In this document: piece after piece, positions 23,993 to 34,872 of the stretch
Layout of the letters: every line of letters starts with the position of its first letter
How positions within the stretch are numbered: the first letter of the stretch is position 1
Origin: Adiantum capillus-veneris
Taxonomy: Eukaryota; Streptophyta; Polypodiopsida; Polypodiales; Pteridaceae
DNA: 64,000 nucleotides
Assembly: GCA_014529385.2 (NCBI GenBank)
Contig: CM043963.1
Coordinates: 82,586,912 to 82,650,911, forward strand
Direction of reading: 5' to 3'
Translations under genes and position numbers: made by a program
The notes under the pieces: generated by a model
What the model was told of the DNA's origin: nothing
What the model saw: the letters and a program-made list of their open reading frames with translations, nothing else
Database searches by the model: none

Positions 23993-25121
23993 GTAAGTGC
24001 TCCTGTTATAAACTATTCTAGGTGCTGCTATAAACTGTTCTAGGTGCTCTTTAAATATTATTCTAGGTTAACAGTATAGATGCTATTATAAAAGTCTAGG
24101 TGAAATACTAACCAATTCATAGTACCACCAAATAGGTCAAAATTCACCTATTAGGTGCTTTTATAAAGGTCTACATGAAATATTTACCATTCTATAGTAC
24201 CACCTAATAGGTGAAATTTCAACTTATAGGTTCTTTCATAAAGGTCTAGGTGAAACACTCACCAATCTATAGTAACCCCTAATAGGTGAAATTTTACCAA
24301 GGCCACAAACACTAGGTGCTCTGTAAGAGACTACCAAGGTTTTAAAAACTACCTGATAAGTAGAGTTTATACCTAAAATATAATCTCTAGGTGTTCTAAA
24401 TATATCTAGGTGGCGCAATAAACTGTTCTAGGTGATATTGAAAAATAGTTCAAGGTTAAAATAGTTATAGGTGTTTTAATAAAAGACTAGGTGAAATTCT
24501 CACCAACCTAATAGGTGAAATTTCACCTAGTAGGTGCTTTCATAAAGTTATAGGTGAAATACTAAATATTCTATAGTACCACCTAAAAGAAGAAATTTCA
24601 CCTAGAAAGGCATCTAACACTAGGTGCTTTGTAAGAGCCTACCATAGTTTTGAATACCTAATAGGTGGAATTTTTACCAATAACATAATCTGTAGGTGTT
24701 CTCTAGTTGTCATAAACTATTCTAGGTCTTGTTATAAACTATTCTAGGTGCTATTGAAAAACTATGCAAGGTTAACAGTTTACATGCTTTTATAAAAGTC
24801 TAGGTGAAATACTCACCAATCTATAGTACCACCTAATGAAATTTCACCTATTAGGTGCTTTTATTTAAGACTAGGTGAAATACTCACCATTCTATAGTTC
24901 AACCTATCATGTTAAATTTCACCTATCAGGTGAAACTTCACCTATAAAGTGAAATTCCACCTGTAAGGTAGAATTTCACCTGTTTGGTGAACTTTCATCT
25001 ATTTGGTTAAACTTTTCCCATCAGGTAAATTTTCTTATGGTGAGCTCACTAATTGTTTTATGAAGGTATTTCTATGTGTTGTAGTTTACCTCATATGTGA
25101 CTAAATCTTGTGGTCTTGCAG
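23993..25121 (+). repeat. Intron filled with palindromic AGGTGAAATTTCACCT words
   Basis: This is an inferred intron between the donor GTAAGT at 23993 and an acceptor TCTTGCAG ending at 25121. It holds more than twenty AGGTG/CACCT words, in both orientations, and several copies of AGGTGAAATTTCACCT. A perfect 16-bp palindrome lies at 24513-24528; others near 24209, 24837 and 24915 are imperfect. CTATAGTACCACCTAA-type phrases recur near 24116, 24193, 24268, 24575 and 24822, so longer units have been copied. Confidence 0.75.
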
Positions 25122-25920
25122 AGAGACGTCAACCTCTTGGAAAGCAAATTATCATGTTCCTTGCATTATATGTCAATATGATGAAGCAATTGACCAATGG
25201 TTGTACTTTGCTTTTGAGTCCTGCCTTCTATGCCCTTGAGGAGGGTCGTACAAATAGGGAAGATTTTTATTCAGACTGTGTTGCTTGTGGTGAACCGCTT
25301 GCCGCCACAAATGCCATTGGAGTGTACATGTTGCCATGTGGTCATAAATACCACAGTTTGTGTTGTGCAACTACACTAGTTTCTAAGCAAGTTTGTTTGC
25401 AGTTGGGTTGCAATGAAAGGATTACTGAGACTGTTAAGTCTATGCTGGTTGGACATAATCTGAGAGCCTCCCCCTACTTTCAAGAGCCAACAGTTTCTGA
25501 TGTCAAGACAAAAGTTTCAAGTATTACTAACAAGCTTGCTTATGTGGAATTGTTGACTGTTGTGAGCTATTCTTTTCATCATTTTGCAGGATGGCCTGAT
25601 GTAGAGGCTGCACATCATATGAGCTTTGAAACTGGTCGTGGTTACACTGAGAATGCTATTGGTGTTGAAGAAGGGAATGTTTCTGATCTTGGAATAGCTA
25701 GCTTAGGTGGAGCAGAGAAGTCATGGAGTGATCGTGAAGCAACAAAGAATGTTGAGCATGATACTGTCCCCCCTGAATCAATCGCACTCGGTGCAACATC
25801 TGAGGTGGGTGTAGAAGCCGTATTGGGTGGCAACAAGGATGCAGAGTCTGTGTTTTTGGTGGAGTTTGTGAAGAGGTTCAAATCAAACAAGCGCACAACG
25901 ACAACTACTGCACCTGGAGA
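25122..25920 (+). CDS. RING-like Cys/His cluster exon
   Basis: The open frame running from 25097 to beyond 25920 contains CVACGEPLA, then MLPCGHKYHSLCC, then VCLQLGCNE (25277-25420). This is a C-x2-C ... C-x-H-x2-H-x2-C ... C-x4-C pattern, close to RING-H2 but with an odd last pair. The usual role of such a cluster would be a ubiquitin-ligase or scaffold zinc fold; here that is inference. Upstream, CIIC at 25162-25173 lies in another frame, so an indel may have split a larger cluster. Downstream is a low-complexity acidic tail (about 25600-25915) rich in E, A, G and S. A donor follows, GAAG|GTAAGATATG at 25920. Phase with the upstream exon is not clean: entering at 25122 in phase 0 reads into a stop near 25179. 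The model is therefore uncertain. Confidence 0.5.
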
Positions 25921-26428
25921 AGGTAAGATATGTTACCAATTAGCTAATTTGGCATTCTTGGAAACTTGTGAGTCATCTAACTGCAACTGGTTTCCAATGC
26001 AAATGTAGGCCCATCAAAGAAAACAAGATCTCTATGCAAAAAGATGCTGGTATTTGTCTACAAACTGACAGTTGTACTGTGCCTTCATTTGACTCGAACG
26101 ATGCCCATCCAAAACCACGTGCTTGCAAGAAGTTGTAATTTCTTGGATGTGTGCTTGTATTTCTGCCCTTGGTTTACATCATTCCTTTTGTGAACATCCA
26201 TGTGCTTGAGATACTTGACCCTTTCCCTAATTATTGTCAAATTAGCCTCTGGAAATAAGGTTGTTGCCTTTTTGCCTTATTGGAGTAACCATTTTAAAGT
26301 TATGCTAATTAAGTTTACACGGTTTCATTTGTATGAGTTGTCACTGGTTTTACAAGGTATGGTCAATGATTTTCCATGATTGTTTTCCCTTGCGTCTTTG
26401 TCTAGATAAGAGAAAACCATGTGCATAG

Positions 26429-27043
26429 CCGGAAGAAGTTATAATCAGGGAATTACCCAAAGTGGTTCCAAGCATGGTTCAAACAAACCAGACTCTAGGC
26501 AGGCCTGCATTACTAGTTGATTTGAATGATGTGCTTGTACACACTTTTCACCCTCATTTGAAAGAGCAACCCCCTGATCTGGACTCAAATGACCGCTATG
26601 TGGTCCAAGAGAAATATATAACAAACTATGTGGATAAGGATGCAGCAAGATTCCTTGCTTGGGCTAGCCAAATAGTTGATGTCTATATTTGGAGTTCAAT
26701 GAAGCTTTGCAACTTGGAAGAGAAGTTAAAGAGTTGTTTTCCTGTTGCAATTAAATGTCTTAGTGGTTGACTTGGCCAAGAATGTTGTGAGGTTGCAAGC
26801 TTTAAATTTCCTGGAGAGAAGCCAGTTTTTTTCATGGCCTTACCTGTGTTTTTTGAAAGACATAGGGGTAAATATCATGAAGGCAATACTTTGGCCATTG
26901 ATGATTCTTGGTACAAGCATATGCACAATAGAACAAGTACATATGTCATATTGCCAAAAGAAAAGAAGGCTGATTATATGGTAGACAGATTGCTTCAGTG
27001 GATGAACAAAGGGTGGCCGCTGAGGACCGAGCTAGATTTGTGA
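26429..27043 (+). pseudogene. FCP1/SCP-like phosphatase domain with one in-frame stop
   Basis: From a possible acceptor at 26428, one frame reads PEEVIIRELPKVV and RPALLVDLNDVLVHTF (motif I). It continues with KDAARFLAWAS, VDVYIWSSMK, a TGA at 26768-26770, SFKFPGEKPVFF, and NTLAIDDSWYKHMHN (motif III), and ends at 27041-27043. This is the HAD-type FCP1-homology domain, near full length at about 200 residues. Motif I is D-L-N-D instead of D-x-D; plants do have DLNG-type relatives, so Asn may be ancestral. The paralogue at 9144-9893 reads GWVGQ where this copy has the stop, showing that the TGA replaces a Trp codon. It lies downstream of the RING-like exon on the same strand and may be its last exon, or a separate gene. 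The copia insertion starts 365 bp downstream. Confidence 0.7.
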
Positions 27044-27412
27044 TGTCTTGGAAGAGCCAAGCCGAAATCAAGATGACTCTTTTGTCACCAAAAATGAAAT
27101 ACAATACATGGCAAAGGAGGCAACAGTCTCCCCACTGAAGACTATTGCGACATTGTATGTTTGTGTAATGTACATTCTTGATCTGCAGTTTATAGCATGC
27201 GCAAAATGATAAATATAAAGAATGGCTTTTCTGGTACACAGCCACTGCTGCTGCTCATTATGCTACATGTACTTCCCAAATTTCAATTACTATAGCCGTT
27301 TGTACTGGAGATGTAATCATAATCACAACTATATCAAAGTGAGATTTTTGAACACTCGAGTATTGCTCTAGACTTGTGTGTATTTCATTTGTGTATTTTG
27401 GAGAGAGTGTGT

Positions 27413-27604
27413 TGAAGGAGTACGAGCGGAAGTGCGACGCGAGAGAGAGTGCGAGAAGAAGAGCACGACGATATGGTGAACTCGCTCTACTGTAATGTGT
27501 AGAGCATAGTGAGTTCTTATTAGGTTTTTACAAAAGAATATGTGTACATACCTGGCGGCCCGCCCACTTACCTGGGCGACCACATTGGGCTTTATACTCC
27601 AACA
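27413..27604 (-). repeat. Copia 3' LTR
   Basis: Read on the minus strand it starts TGTTGGAGTATAAAGCC and ends CTCCTTCA. A TATAAAG word lies 9 bases in and may be part of the promoter in the 5' copy. It is unusually short (192 bp) for a copia LTR. Confidence 0.93.
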
Positions 27605-27693
27605 ACCTCCCACTTAAAGTCCAATGTGGTACTTTAAATGTGAGAGAAGCTACTATGCAAGCTAATATACAAGAGATGTAGAGAAGTGATGTA

Positions 27694-30600
27694 CTACCCT
27701 ACACCTAACTGCTTGCGAAAATGCGCAAAGATCTCTGAGGGAAGTCCTTTTGTAAGTAGATCAGCAGGATTTTCTGTGGTGTGAACTTTGACAAGCTGAA
27801 GTTGCTTATCCTCGAGCATTTCCCTGATGAAATGATACTTCACATCCACATGCTTTGTCTTTGAGTGATAAACTCGATTGCGAGCCAATTGTATAGCACT
27901 TTGACTATCACAATATAACACATGCATCGGTTCTTTGATTCCCAAATCTGTTACTAGTCGATTAAGCCAAATTGATTCTTTGCATGCCTCTGATGCTGCA
28001 ACATATTCAGCCTCTGTAGTAGACTGAGTAACACAATCTTGTAATCTAGAACGCCATGATACTGCTCCACCAGCCAATGTAAAGACATACCCTGACGTAG
28101 ACCTTCGATTGTCTAAGTCACCTGCATAATTTGAGTCTGTAAAACCCTTTACACTTAGCTCCTGACTCCCATAGCATATACGCATACTCTTTGTAGCTTT
28201 CAGGTATCTCAATATTCCTTTCACTGCCTCCCAATGTTTCTTGCCTGGGTTTGACATGTATCGACTTACTACTCCCACTACAAATGCAATGTCTGGGCGA
28301 GTAGCAATCATTGCATGCATCAAACTACCCACTGCAGACGCATATGGAATCTTATCCATTTCAGCCTGTTCTTCCTCAGACACAGGACAATCTTGTTTGC
28401 TAAGTTTCACATATGGTGGCAATGGAACACTCAGTGCCTTTCCCTTCTCCATATTGAAACGTTGCAAAACCTTGTCAATATACTCTGTTTGAGATAACCA
28501 AATCAACTTCTTTGATCTGCTCTCTCAATGCGCATACCAAGTATATGACTTGCCTCACCCATGTCTTTCATGTCAAACGATTTTGCCATCTTTGACTTCA
28601 AAGCTGAAATTTCTTCCAAGTGCTTGCCAGCAATCAACATGTCATCCACATACAAAATAAGGATCAGCCAACTACCATCCTTAGCTTTCTTTGTATATAG
28701 ACAGTGATCGAACTCACTACGTTTATATCCTTGAGAAAGTATAAACTTGTGGAATTTATGGTACCATGCCCTTGGTGATTGTTTTAAGCCATAAAGACTC
28801 TTTAACAACTGGCATACCCAATCTTCCTTGCCTTTCTCAACAAACCCTTCTGGCTGCTGCATGTAAATTTCCACATCTAAATCACCATGCAAGAACGCTG
28901 TCTTGACATCCATTTGGTGCAACACCAAATCTAATATGGCAACCAATGCAAGAAAGCATCTCAATGTAGTCATCTTGACCATCGGAGAGAAGACTTCATC
29001 AAAGTCAATGCCTTGTTCTTGCTTAAAGCGCTTGGCAACAAGCCTTGCTTTGTACTTTGGCTGACTATCATGAGCGGTGATCTTATACCTGTAAACCCAT
29101 TTACAAGGTAGAGCCTTTTTGCCCTGTGGTAATTTAACTAGCTTCCATATCTTGTTTTTATGCAGAGCTATCATCTCTGACTGCATGGCCAATTGCCAAT
29201 TGCCGGAGTCCTTCATTTGCACTGCTTCCTTGTAACATGAAGGCTCATTGCAATCAGTCAACATGACATAGTTCATAGATGGAACAAACGTATCAGGAGG
29301 TCGCGTGACACGTCCAGATCTAAGCACAATAGGTGGCTCAGGCTCAACCACAACCTGTGGTTCCACTCTATCTTGTCCTTGCTCCTCTTGAGCCCTGATA
29401 TTTTGTCTTGCACGTGCAGGTCCATCTTCTTGGAAGACAACTCTTCTAATCTCCTCAACCCTCTCTGGTTTAGAATGATATTTGGATTCATTAAAGTGAA
29501 CATCATTGCTACGGACAACCTTTCTGAATTATCCCAAAGTCTGTATTCCCATCTCACCAGAATTACCATAGCCTAGAAAGATGCACTTTCTACTCTTTGG
29601 CTCAAGTTTGTTCCTAAATTCCTTTGGAACGTGAGTATATGCCTCACAGACAAAGACTCTGAGATGCTTGTATGAGGGCATTTTGCCTGACCATACCATC
29701 TCTGGCACTGAATCCTTCTGCAAAACCTTGCTAGGAGATCTATTTACAAGATGAACAGCTTCCGCCCAAAACCCATTTGGTAGTTGTGCATTAGACAACA
29801 TACTTCTGACCTTCTCTTGTATGGTCCTATTCATCCTCTCAGCAACACCATTTTGAGGAGGATTGTAAGGAGCAGTAAGTTCACGTTTTATACCTTTTGA
29901 CTCACAAAAGTCCTGAAAGGCCTTTGAAACATACTCTCCACCATTGTCAGTGCGTAAGCATTTAAGCTTCTTGCCACTCTGATTCTCCACAAGTGTCACA
30001 AACGTTTTGAAAACACTAAACGCTTCATCCTTGTGCTTGAGAAATTAAACCCATACTTTCCTCGAGTAATCATCTATAAATGTCATAAAGTAAGAAGCTC
30101 CCCCTAGAGATAGGTTAGGCATAGGTCCACACAAATCACTATGAACAAGTGCCAACTGTGTATCTCTTCTACTGCTTCTATGCTTATGTGGCTGCTGTGT
30201 TTGCTTACCATACAGACAATGTTCACAAAATTCAAAATCATCAAATGAAAAGCCATGCAAATAACCAGAACGAGACAAGATTTCCATTCCCTTCTTGGAC
30301 ATATGTCCTAACCGGCTATGCCACAAAGAAACGTTCGGCTGCTCGGTTACATTGATTACATTTTTAGAGACATTTGATACATAAATCATGTAAAGTCCTC
30401 CAGACTTTACTCCATGTGCTACTGTCATAGAACCCTTGGATATCTTCCACATGTTCTGTCCAAAAGTGGTGACGTAGCCAGCATCATCAAGTAAACCTGT
30501 GCTGATCAAGCTCTTTGTAATTGCGGGAACATGTCTCACATTCTTTAGCGTGAAAGAAGAGCCATTCTGAAACTTCAATTGAACATCTCCAACACCTAAG

Positions 30601-31664
30601 ATCTAACATGTCTGCCCATTGCCTAGCCGAACATGATCTTTAGTGGTCACATAAGAAGTAAACCACTCCTTGTTTGGAGACACATGAAGTGATACCCTTG
30701 AGTCTATAATCCAGTCACTCAGTGCATTTCCATCAGATGCTGTAAGAAGAGCTGAGTCCATTGTATTCTTCAAGAAGTAGATGTCTCCTGACACTAGACT
30801 GTCATCCTCTGCAACAGTGTTTGTGACATTTATTTCTTGAATCTTCACTGAGGACTTGTTCTTCTCACCATGGTCTTCAGCTTTCTCTTTGCCTTTTTCT
30901 GCTTTCCATTCTCTGCAGTCTCTTTTCATGTGACCCTTCTTGCCACAATGGTAGAATTCTATGTCACTCTTGCCTTTAGCACTGCGGGACTTGCTATGAG
31001 ACTAATTCCTCTTTCCACCTTTGTACTTTTCTTTGGTCCTTCCCCTGACAACTAAGGCTGTTCCTTTGCCTTTGTCCATTGTCTTTCTATTGGTTTCTTC
31101 AGTAAGCAGATTTCCTTCTACACCTACTATGTTCAAACCATCTGGAGGTGCAGAATTACTCAAAGCTGTGCGAAAAGTGTCCCAACTTTCCGGCAATGTG
31201 ATCAACAGGAACATAGCTCTAACAGGTTCATCAAACTTGACACCTTGAGCTGACAACTGACTATAGATTGTGTTGAATTCATTCAGATGATTGGACATAG
31301 GTGTCCCTTCTTTCATCTTCAAGTCAACAAGCTTCTTAAGCCAGTATACCTGTGAAGCTGCACTCTGCTTCTCATAAAGATCACTCAGCTTTAACCATGC
31401 TCGATAAGCCAACATCTCGTCTGCTACATTGAAGTAAACGCTTTCTGCCAAAGTCAGCATAATGGTAGAAAGTGCTAATTCATCCATTTCGCTCCATTCA
31501 TCTTCGTCCATATCTTCTGGTTTTATCCCCTTGAGCTTTATAGGTTTTATCTGCTTCTTTTGTACCAACACGTGCCAAATCTGCTTCTTCCACAATGGGA
31601 AATTGGTTCCATCCATCTTCTTGATATTGTAAAGAGCAGTGTCTTGTGATCCAGCCATAGCCAC
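27694..31664 (-). pseudogene. Copia gag-pol polyprotein, nearly intact, several stops
   Basis: Gag is open from 31664 to 31002 (KMDGTNFPLWKKQI at the N-terminus). A stop is at 31002-31004, then a zinc knuckle missing its first Cys (FYHCGKKGHMKRDC), and protease WIIDSRVSLHVSP near 30690. Another stop is at 30603-30605. Next come the GAG-pre-integrase block LWHSRLGHMSKKG and integrase (VHSDLCGP, LRTDNGGEY, NPPQNGVAERMNR: D, D and E all present). A stop at 30045-30047 lies within integrase. RT (29366-28503) has an intact YVDD near 28641-28658. RNase H (27694-28506) has STTEAEYVAASEA and YCDSQSAIQLA. A small frame slip lies near 29529 and another near 28503. It is inactive as it stands. The order IN before RT defines copia. 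Confidence 0.93.
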
Positions 31665-32481
31665 GCTTCACAGTAGTTTACTTTCCTGGGAAAAATTCGG
31701 CAGAGTTTCCCCTGTAAACTGACCTCTGAACCAATATCAACCTGTCAAATGAACCAAGAAAGCTTCAGATTCTGCATAAATTTTGGCAGAGTCTCCTTTG
31801 TAAAATGGCTCTGGTGTACTCAAAAAACAAACCAAAAAACAGCTCAAAAAACACTGTCTCTCTGACAGTGTAAGCTGCGGGTAAACCTGTCCTACACCTG
31901 TACTGTCTCTCACTGTCCAGTCACTGTCCTATAAGCATAGACTGCGACAATGCCTCAACGGCAGTAAAGCAAAGATGCAATCCCAACTGTCTAACTCACA
32001 GTCAATACATCCTAGCTGCCTATTTAAGGGTGCTCGAGGGATCGCTCCAAGACCTGTATCACCGAAAGGATCTCAACATTCGAGAATCCCCCCGCTCAAT
32101 AAAACCTCTCTCGATCCTCAACAAAGGCTGCAGTAAATCTGACAGTACATAGACTTCCCACAAAGTCATACATCCACAAATTTCCCACTGTATGTTGTAA
32201 CCACTGCGGCGGTTGTTTGCTGCGTGACTCACAGCCAGCAAACCCTCAACAGACATACATCATCTCTGACAATACATCCCATGTGGAAGTACCTGCAATG
32301 TCAGGATGAAATCTGGAATATCAAGCAGCAAACACAAGCTACCTGATGAACTAGTGGATGTCGCCTATAGTCTATGGGCTGTCCCACGAGATTTGGGATC
32401 GTGTCTTCGCCTGTCGAATTTCACTCCAATTTGAGCTGGTGACTCTAGCCTCCTGCAGTGCTGCCCCGAGCCTCGATCTGA
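31665..32481 (-). other. Copia untranslated leader
   Basis: About 0.8 kb between the primer-binding site and the gag start. It contains several CTGTC/ACTGTCC repeats (31850-31950) and no long frame. Confidence 0.75.
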
Positions 32482-32493
32482 GCTCTGATACGA
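32482..32493 (-). promoter_or_regulatory. Copia primer-binding site, initiator tRNA-Met
   Basis: Minus-strand TCGTATCAGAGC matches the plant consensus TGGTATCAGAGC at 11 of 12 positions and begins two bases after the 5' LTR. Confidence 0.85.
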
Positions 32494-32495
32494 GT

Positions 32496-32687
32496 TGAAG
32501 GAGTACGAGCAGAAGTGCGACGCGAGAGAGAGTGCGAGAAGAAGAGCACGACGATATGGTGAACTCGCTCTACTGTAATGTGTAGAGCATAGTGAGTTCT
32601 TATTAGATTTTAACAAAAGAATATGTGTAGATACCTGGCGGCCCGCCCACTTACCTGGGCGACCACATTAGGCTTTATACCCCAACA
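32496..32687 (-). repeat. Copia 5' LTR
   Basis: Same length as the 3' copy with six differences. On the minus strand it starts TGTTGGGGTATAAAGCC and is followed two bases after its end by the primer-binding site. Confidence 0.93.
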
Positions 32688-32846
32688 TGTGTTTTTTTAT
32701 TGGAGCTCTGTTTGAGGTCTCTAGCTGATGCATTGGAGACATGTTGGAACTTGTTAGATATGAAGTGAAATGACATGATATATTAACGTCATCAAAAGGC
32801 CAAAATGGTTGATGCTGCTCAGTTGCCCGATCAATTTGGCATACTA

Positions 32847-34310
32847 TTACATATCCAGTGGCATACATTTATAAACCAACTCATAAATTTCGGACAACAA
32901 TATGTACTTGTTTTTGTCTGTAGGCAATGGAGGCATGGGGAACTTTATACATCGTACAAGATGGGAAGGCACAAGCACCTTGGGATGATTGTAGGGAATG
33001 TAGTAGACGTCAGCAGTTCCCTCAATCTTCTCATAATAGTGACCCTCAACGACATATGTATTAGCAGCTATATAATTTCCCCAAGAATCATTCATTGATT
33101 TTGTTGCTAAGTACTTGGGTTTGTGGCATCTCAGTATTGAAAAATCATACTCCATTTTAGTAGCACTGGTGGCAAAGTTGTCACCAACGCATAGCGCGTC
33201 ACTCAAGGCATCATGGTGCCCGGCATATAGAGGCATGTCTACTTCATCCTCTTCATCTGGCTCATCACGCTCTGCTTCATTGTCTGCAATAGGCTCTAAA
33301 GTTATGTACTGCCAGTCCTGTACATGACCTGCATTGTTACATCTCCTCCATTGCTCATGCATGCATGCTTCACAATAGCATGAAAGTGCTTTCACCCTGA
33401 GTTCATGCTTTGAAAAGGAAAAATATGCATTCACACAATGTAGAAACCTTGAACCAGGCACTTGTTTGCAATTCCACTGAGTTTCTCGTGGTACCTCATC
33501 AGTTTTGATCTCCCAAAATACTCTATTCACTCCTACCTGTCCTAATGCTCCCCCGAACCTCTATTTCAAGAATGAAACCACATCAGAAGCACACTTCATA
33601 GGCCACACATCAGGTTTCAGCTGCTCGTGTGTCAACGTCCTTTTGATTATAGCTCCAGCCCCATCGTGCTCACCCTTTCCATGCCCAGACGCAAAGAAGT
33701 TCCATGTCATTTGAAGACCAGTTAGGTGACCATACCTTGCAAATAAAAAACGTTTTTAGGTAGCATTAAGTGTTTCTGAAAACTGTCAAAGCTAGCACAT
33801 TAGGCAGTTCAACTAAATTGCTAGGTGACTGAAGGACAGTGATAATTGGTTCAAATGATGCAAATTACGTGCCAATGAAATAAAAAGGCCTTTTCAATTT
33901 GAACTGAGCAGCACAACCGTCAGACCAAACCCAATGTCTCTTTAATTCACTAAGTGAGTTCTCCTTAAGCCATTTGTAGTGAAGTTGCATGCAATGCCGC
34001 ACAAAAAGTGTATCATGCATTTTGTCATCCAATATGTAAAAGTGTATCACCTTCAATATATCTTGGGTTGGTGTTCGCATGTATGTAATCTAAACTAGTA
34101 TTGTGACTTGTGCTGAATACCAATGCAATGATTGAACCTCGTTCTGCTTCTTGAATGAATAGTTTTTAGCAAAGTCTATTACTGAAACCACCACATCAGA
34201 TGGAAAACTTTGTCAAGCATTCCTTAAACTGTAGCGCTTCTCATCGTGCAATAAAGTTGTGCTTTATGAATCTTCAAACACGTTGCTGGAACATGGGTAA
34301 GGATTGCTTG
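32847..34310 (-). pseudogene. DDE-transposase-like protein, copy 2 (5' end lost)
   Basis: Minus strand. It begins at the junction near 34310 with FIKHNFIAR, then VIDFAKNYSFKKQNEV followed by HWYSAQVTIL (about 34090-34190). HWVWSDGCAAQFKLKRPFY is near 33890-33930, a GHGKGEHDGAGAIIKRTL block near 33650-33690, and an open C-terminal piece at 32847-33530 (227 codons). That piece has the acidic stretch DEPDEEDEVD and ends PLPTDKNKYILLSEIYELV. The same landmarks occur in copy 1 at 3855-5560, about 55-65% similar by eye. Candidate catalytic acids are the Asp of DFAKNY, the Asp of SDG and the Asp of KGEHDG; this is inference. A few stops and frame changes occur. The upstream half is missing where truncated gag element 1 begins. 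Confidence 0.65.
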
Positions 34311-34852
34311 TCTCTTTGCTCTTTAATTTAAGTGTAAGCATTGTCAGTTTTGCTATGGTTCGCGACTACGCGTCTGTGAGCTATAATTGCTTATTTGAGT
34401 GCTTAAATCGCTGTTTTTAGTTGTTTTGACCATAGGAGAGTGTTCTTAGACCATAGGACGACAATTCTAGATAGTTCTGTTGCAATTTTTAGGACCTTTT
34501 TCATGATGTATCGGGATTTTGTTACTTTGTTGGATTGCGACCAGACTTGCTAGGATAGTGTCCCTAGATGTCCTAAACCTCCTCCTAAAGTTTCATTGCA
34601 TTTCGAGTCCATTCGAGTGCCGAAATGGCATGATGACCTAGAGCTGTGAGAAAGGACATAGGCAGATTTCCCTGATCATTGAGTGTTGGTTTGCTTGTTG
34701 AGCTAGTGTGTTTGCTTGTTAAGGTTCACTTCGTGAGATTGACGATCTCATAGAGTCTCCGTGCCCCATCCGAGTCTCTTTCCCTGAGTATTGACATTAT
34801 GTTAGTGCTAGAAAGCTATGCTGCAGACGTCCGTCGCGGCGACCCGCTAACA
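34311..34852 (+). repeat. Element 1, 5' LTR (truncated, lacks U3 start)
   Basis: Aligns without visible gaps to 44650-45191 (542 bp each) and ends ...CGCTAACA. About 370 bp at its left, including the TATA and poly(A) region of the 3' copy, are absent, so this copy has no evident promoter. Confidence 0.9.
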
Positions 34853-34853
34853 T

Positions 34854-34872
34854 AGGCGTCATTGTCAGGGAT
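34854..34872 (+). promoter_or_regulatory. Primer-binding site, tRNA-Asp type, decayed
   Basis: GGCGTCATTGTCAGGGAT follows the LTR end by one to two bases. The known plant tRNA-Asp site is GGCGCCGTTGCCGGGGAT. All four differences are C-to-T or G-to-A. Confidence 0.65.

Larger units (their letters stand above)
27408..32692 (-). mobile_element. Ty1/copia LTR retrotransposon with TGTGT target duplication
   Basis: Complete element on the minus strand. LTRs are 27413-27604 and 32496-32687 (192 bp each), flanked by TGTGT at 27408-27412 and 32688-32692. Six differences between the LTRs by eye (about 97% identity) indicate a fairly recent insertion. The internal region carries gag, protease, integrase, RT and RNase H in copia order. 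A purine tract (AAGTGGGAGGT, minus strand) abuts the 3' LTR. It sits between the FCP1-like gene and the transposase-like copy 2, whose spacer was continuous before insertion. Confidence 0.95.

Noticed and set aside
26768-26770. Stop codon rescued by RNA editing
   Set aside because: Editing of this kind is known for organelle transcripts of ferns and relatives, whereas this gene lies in nuclear repeat-rich DNA. A plain nonsense mutation is simpler.
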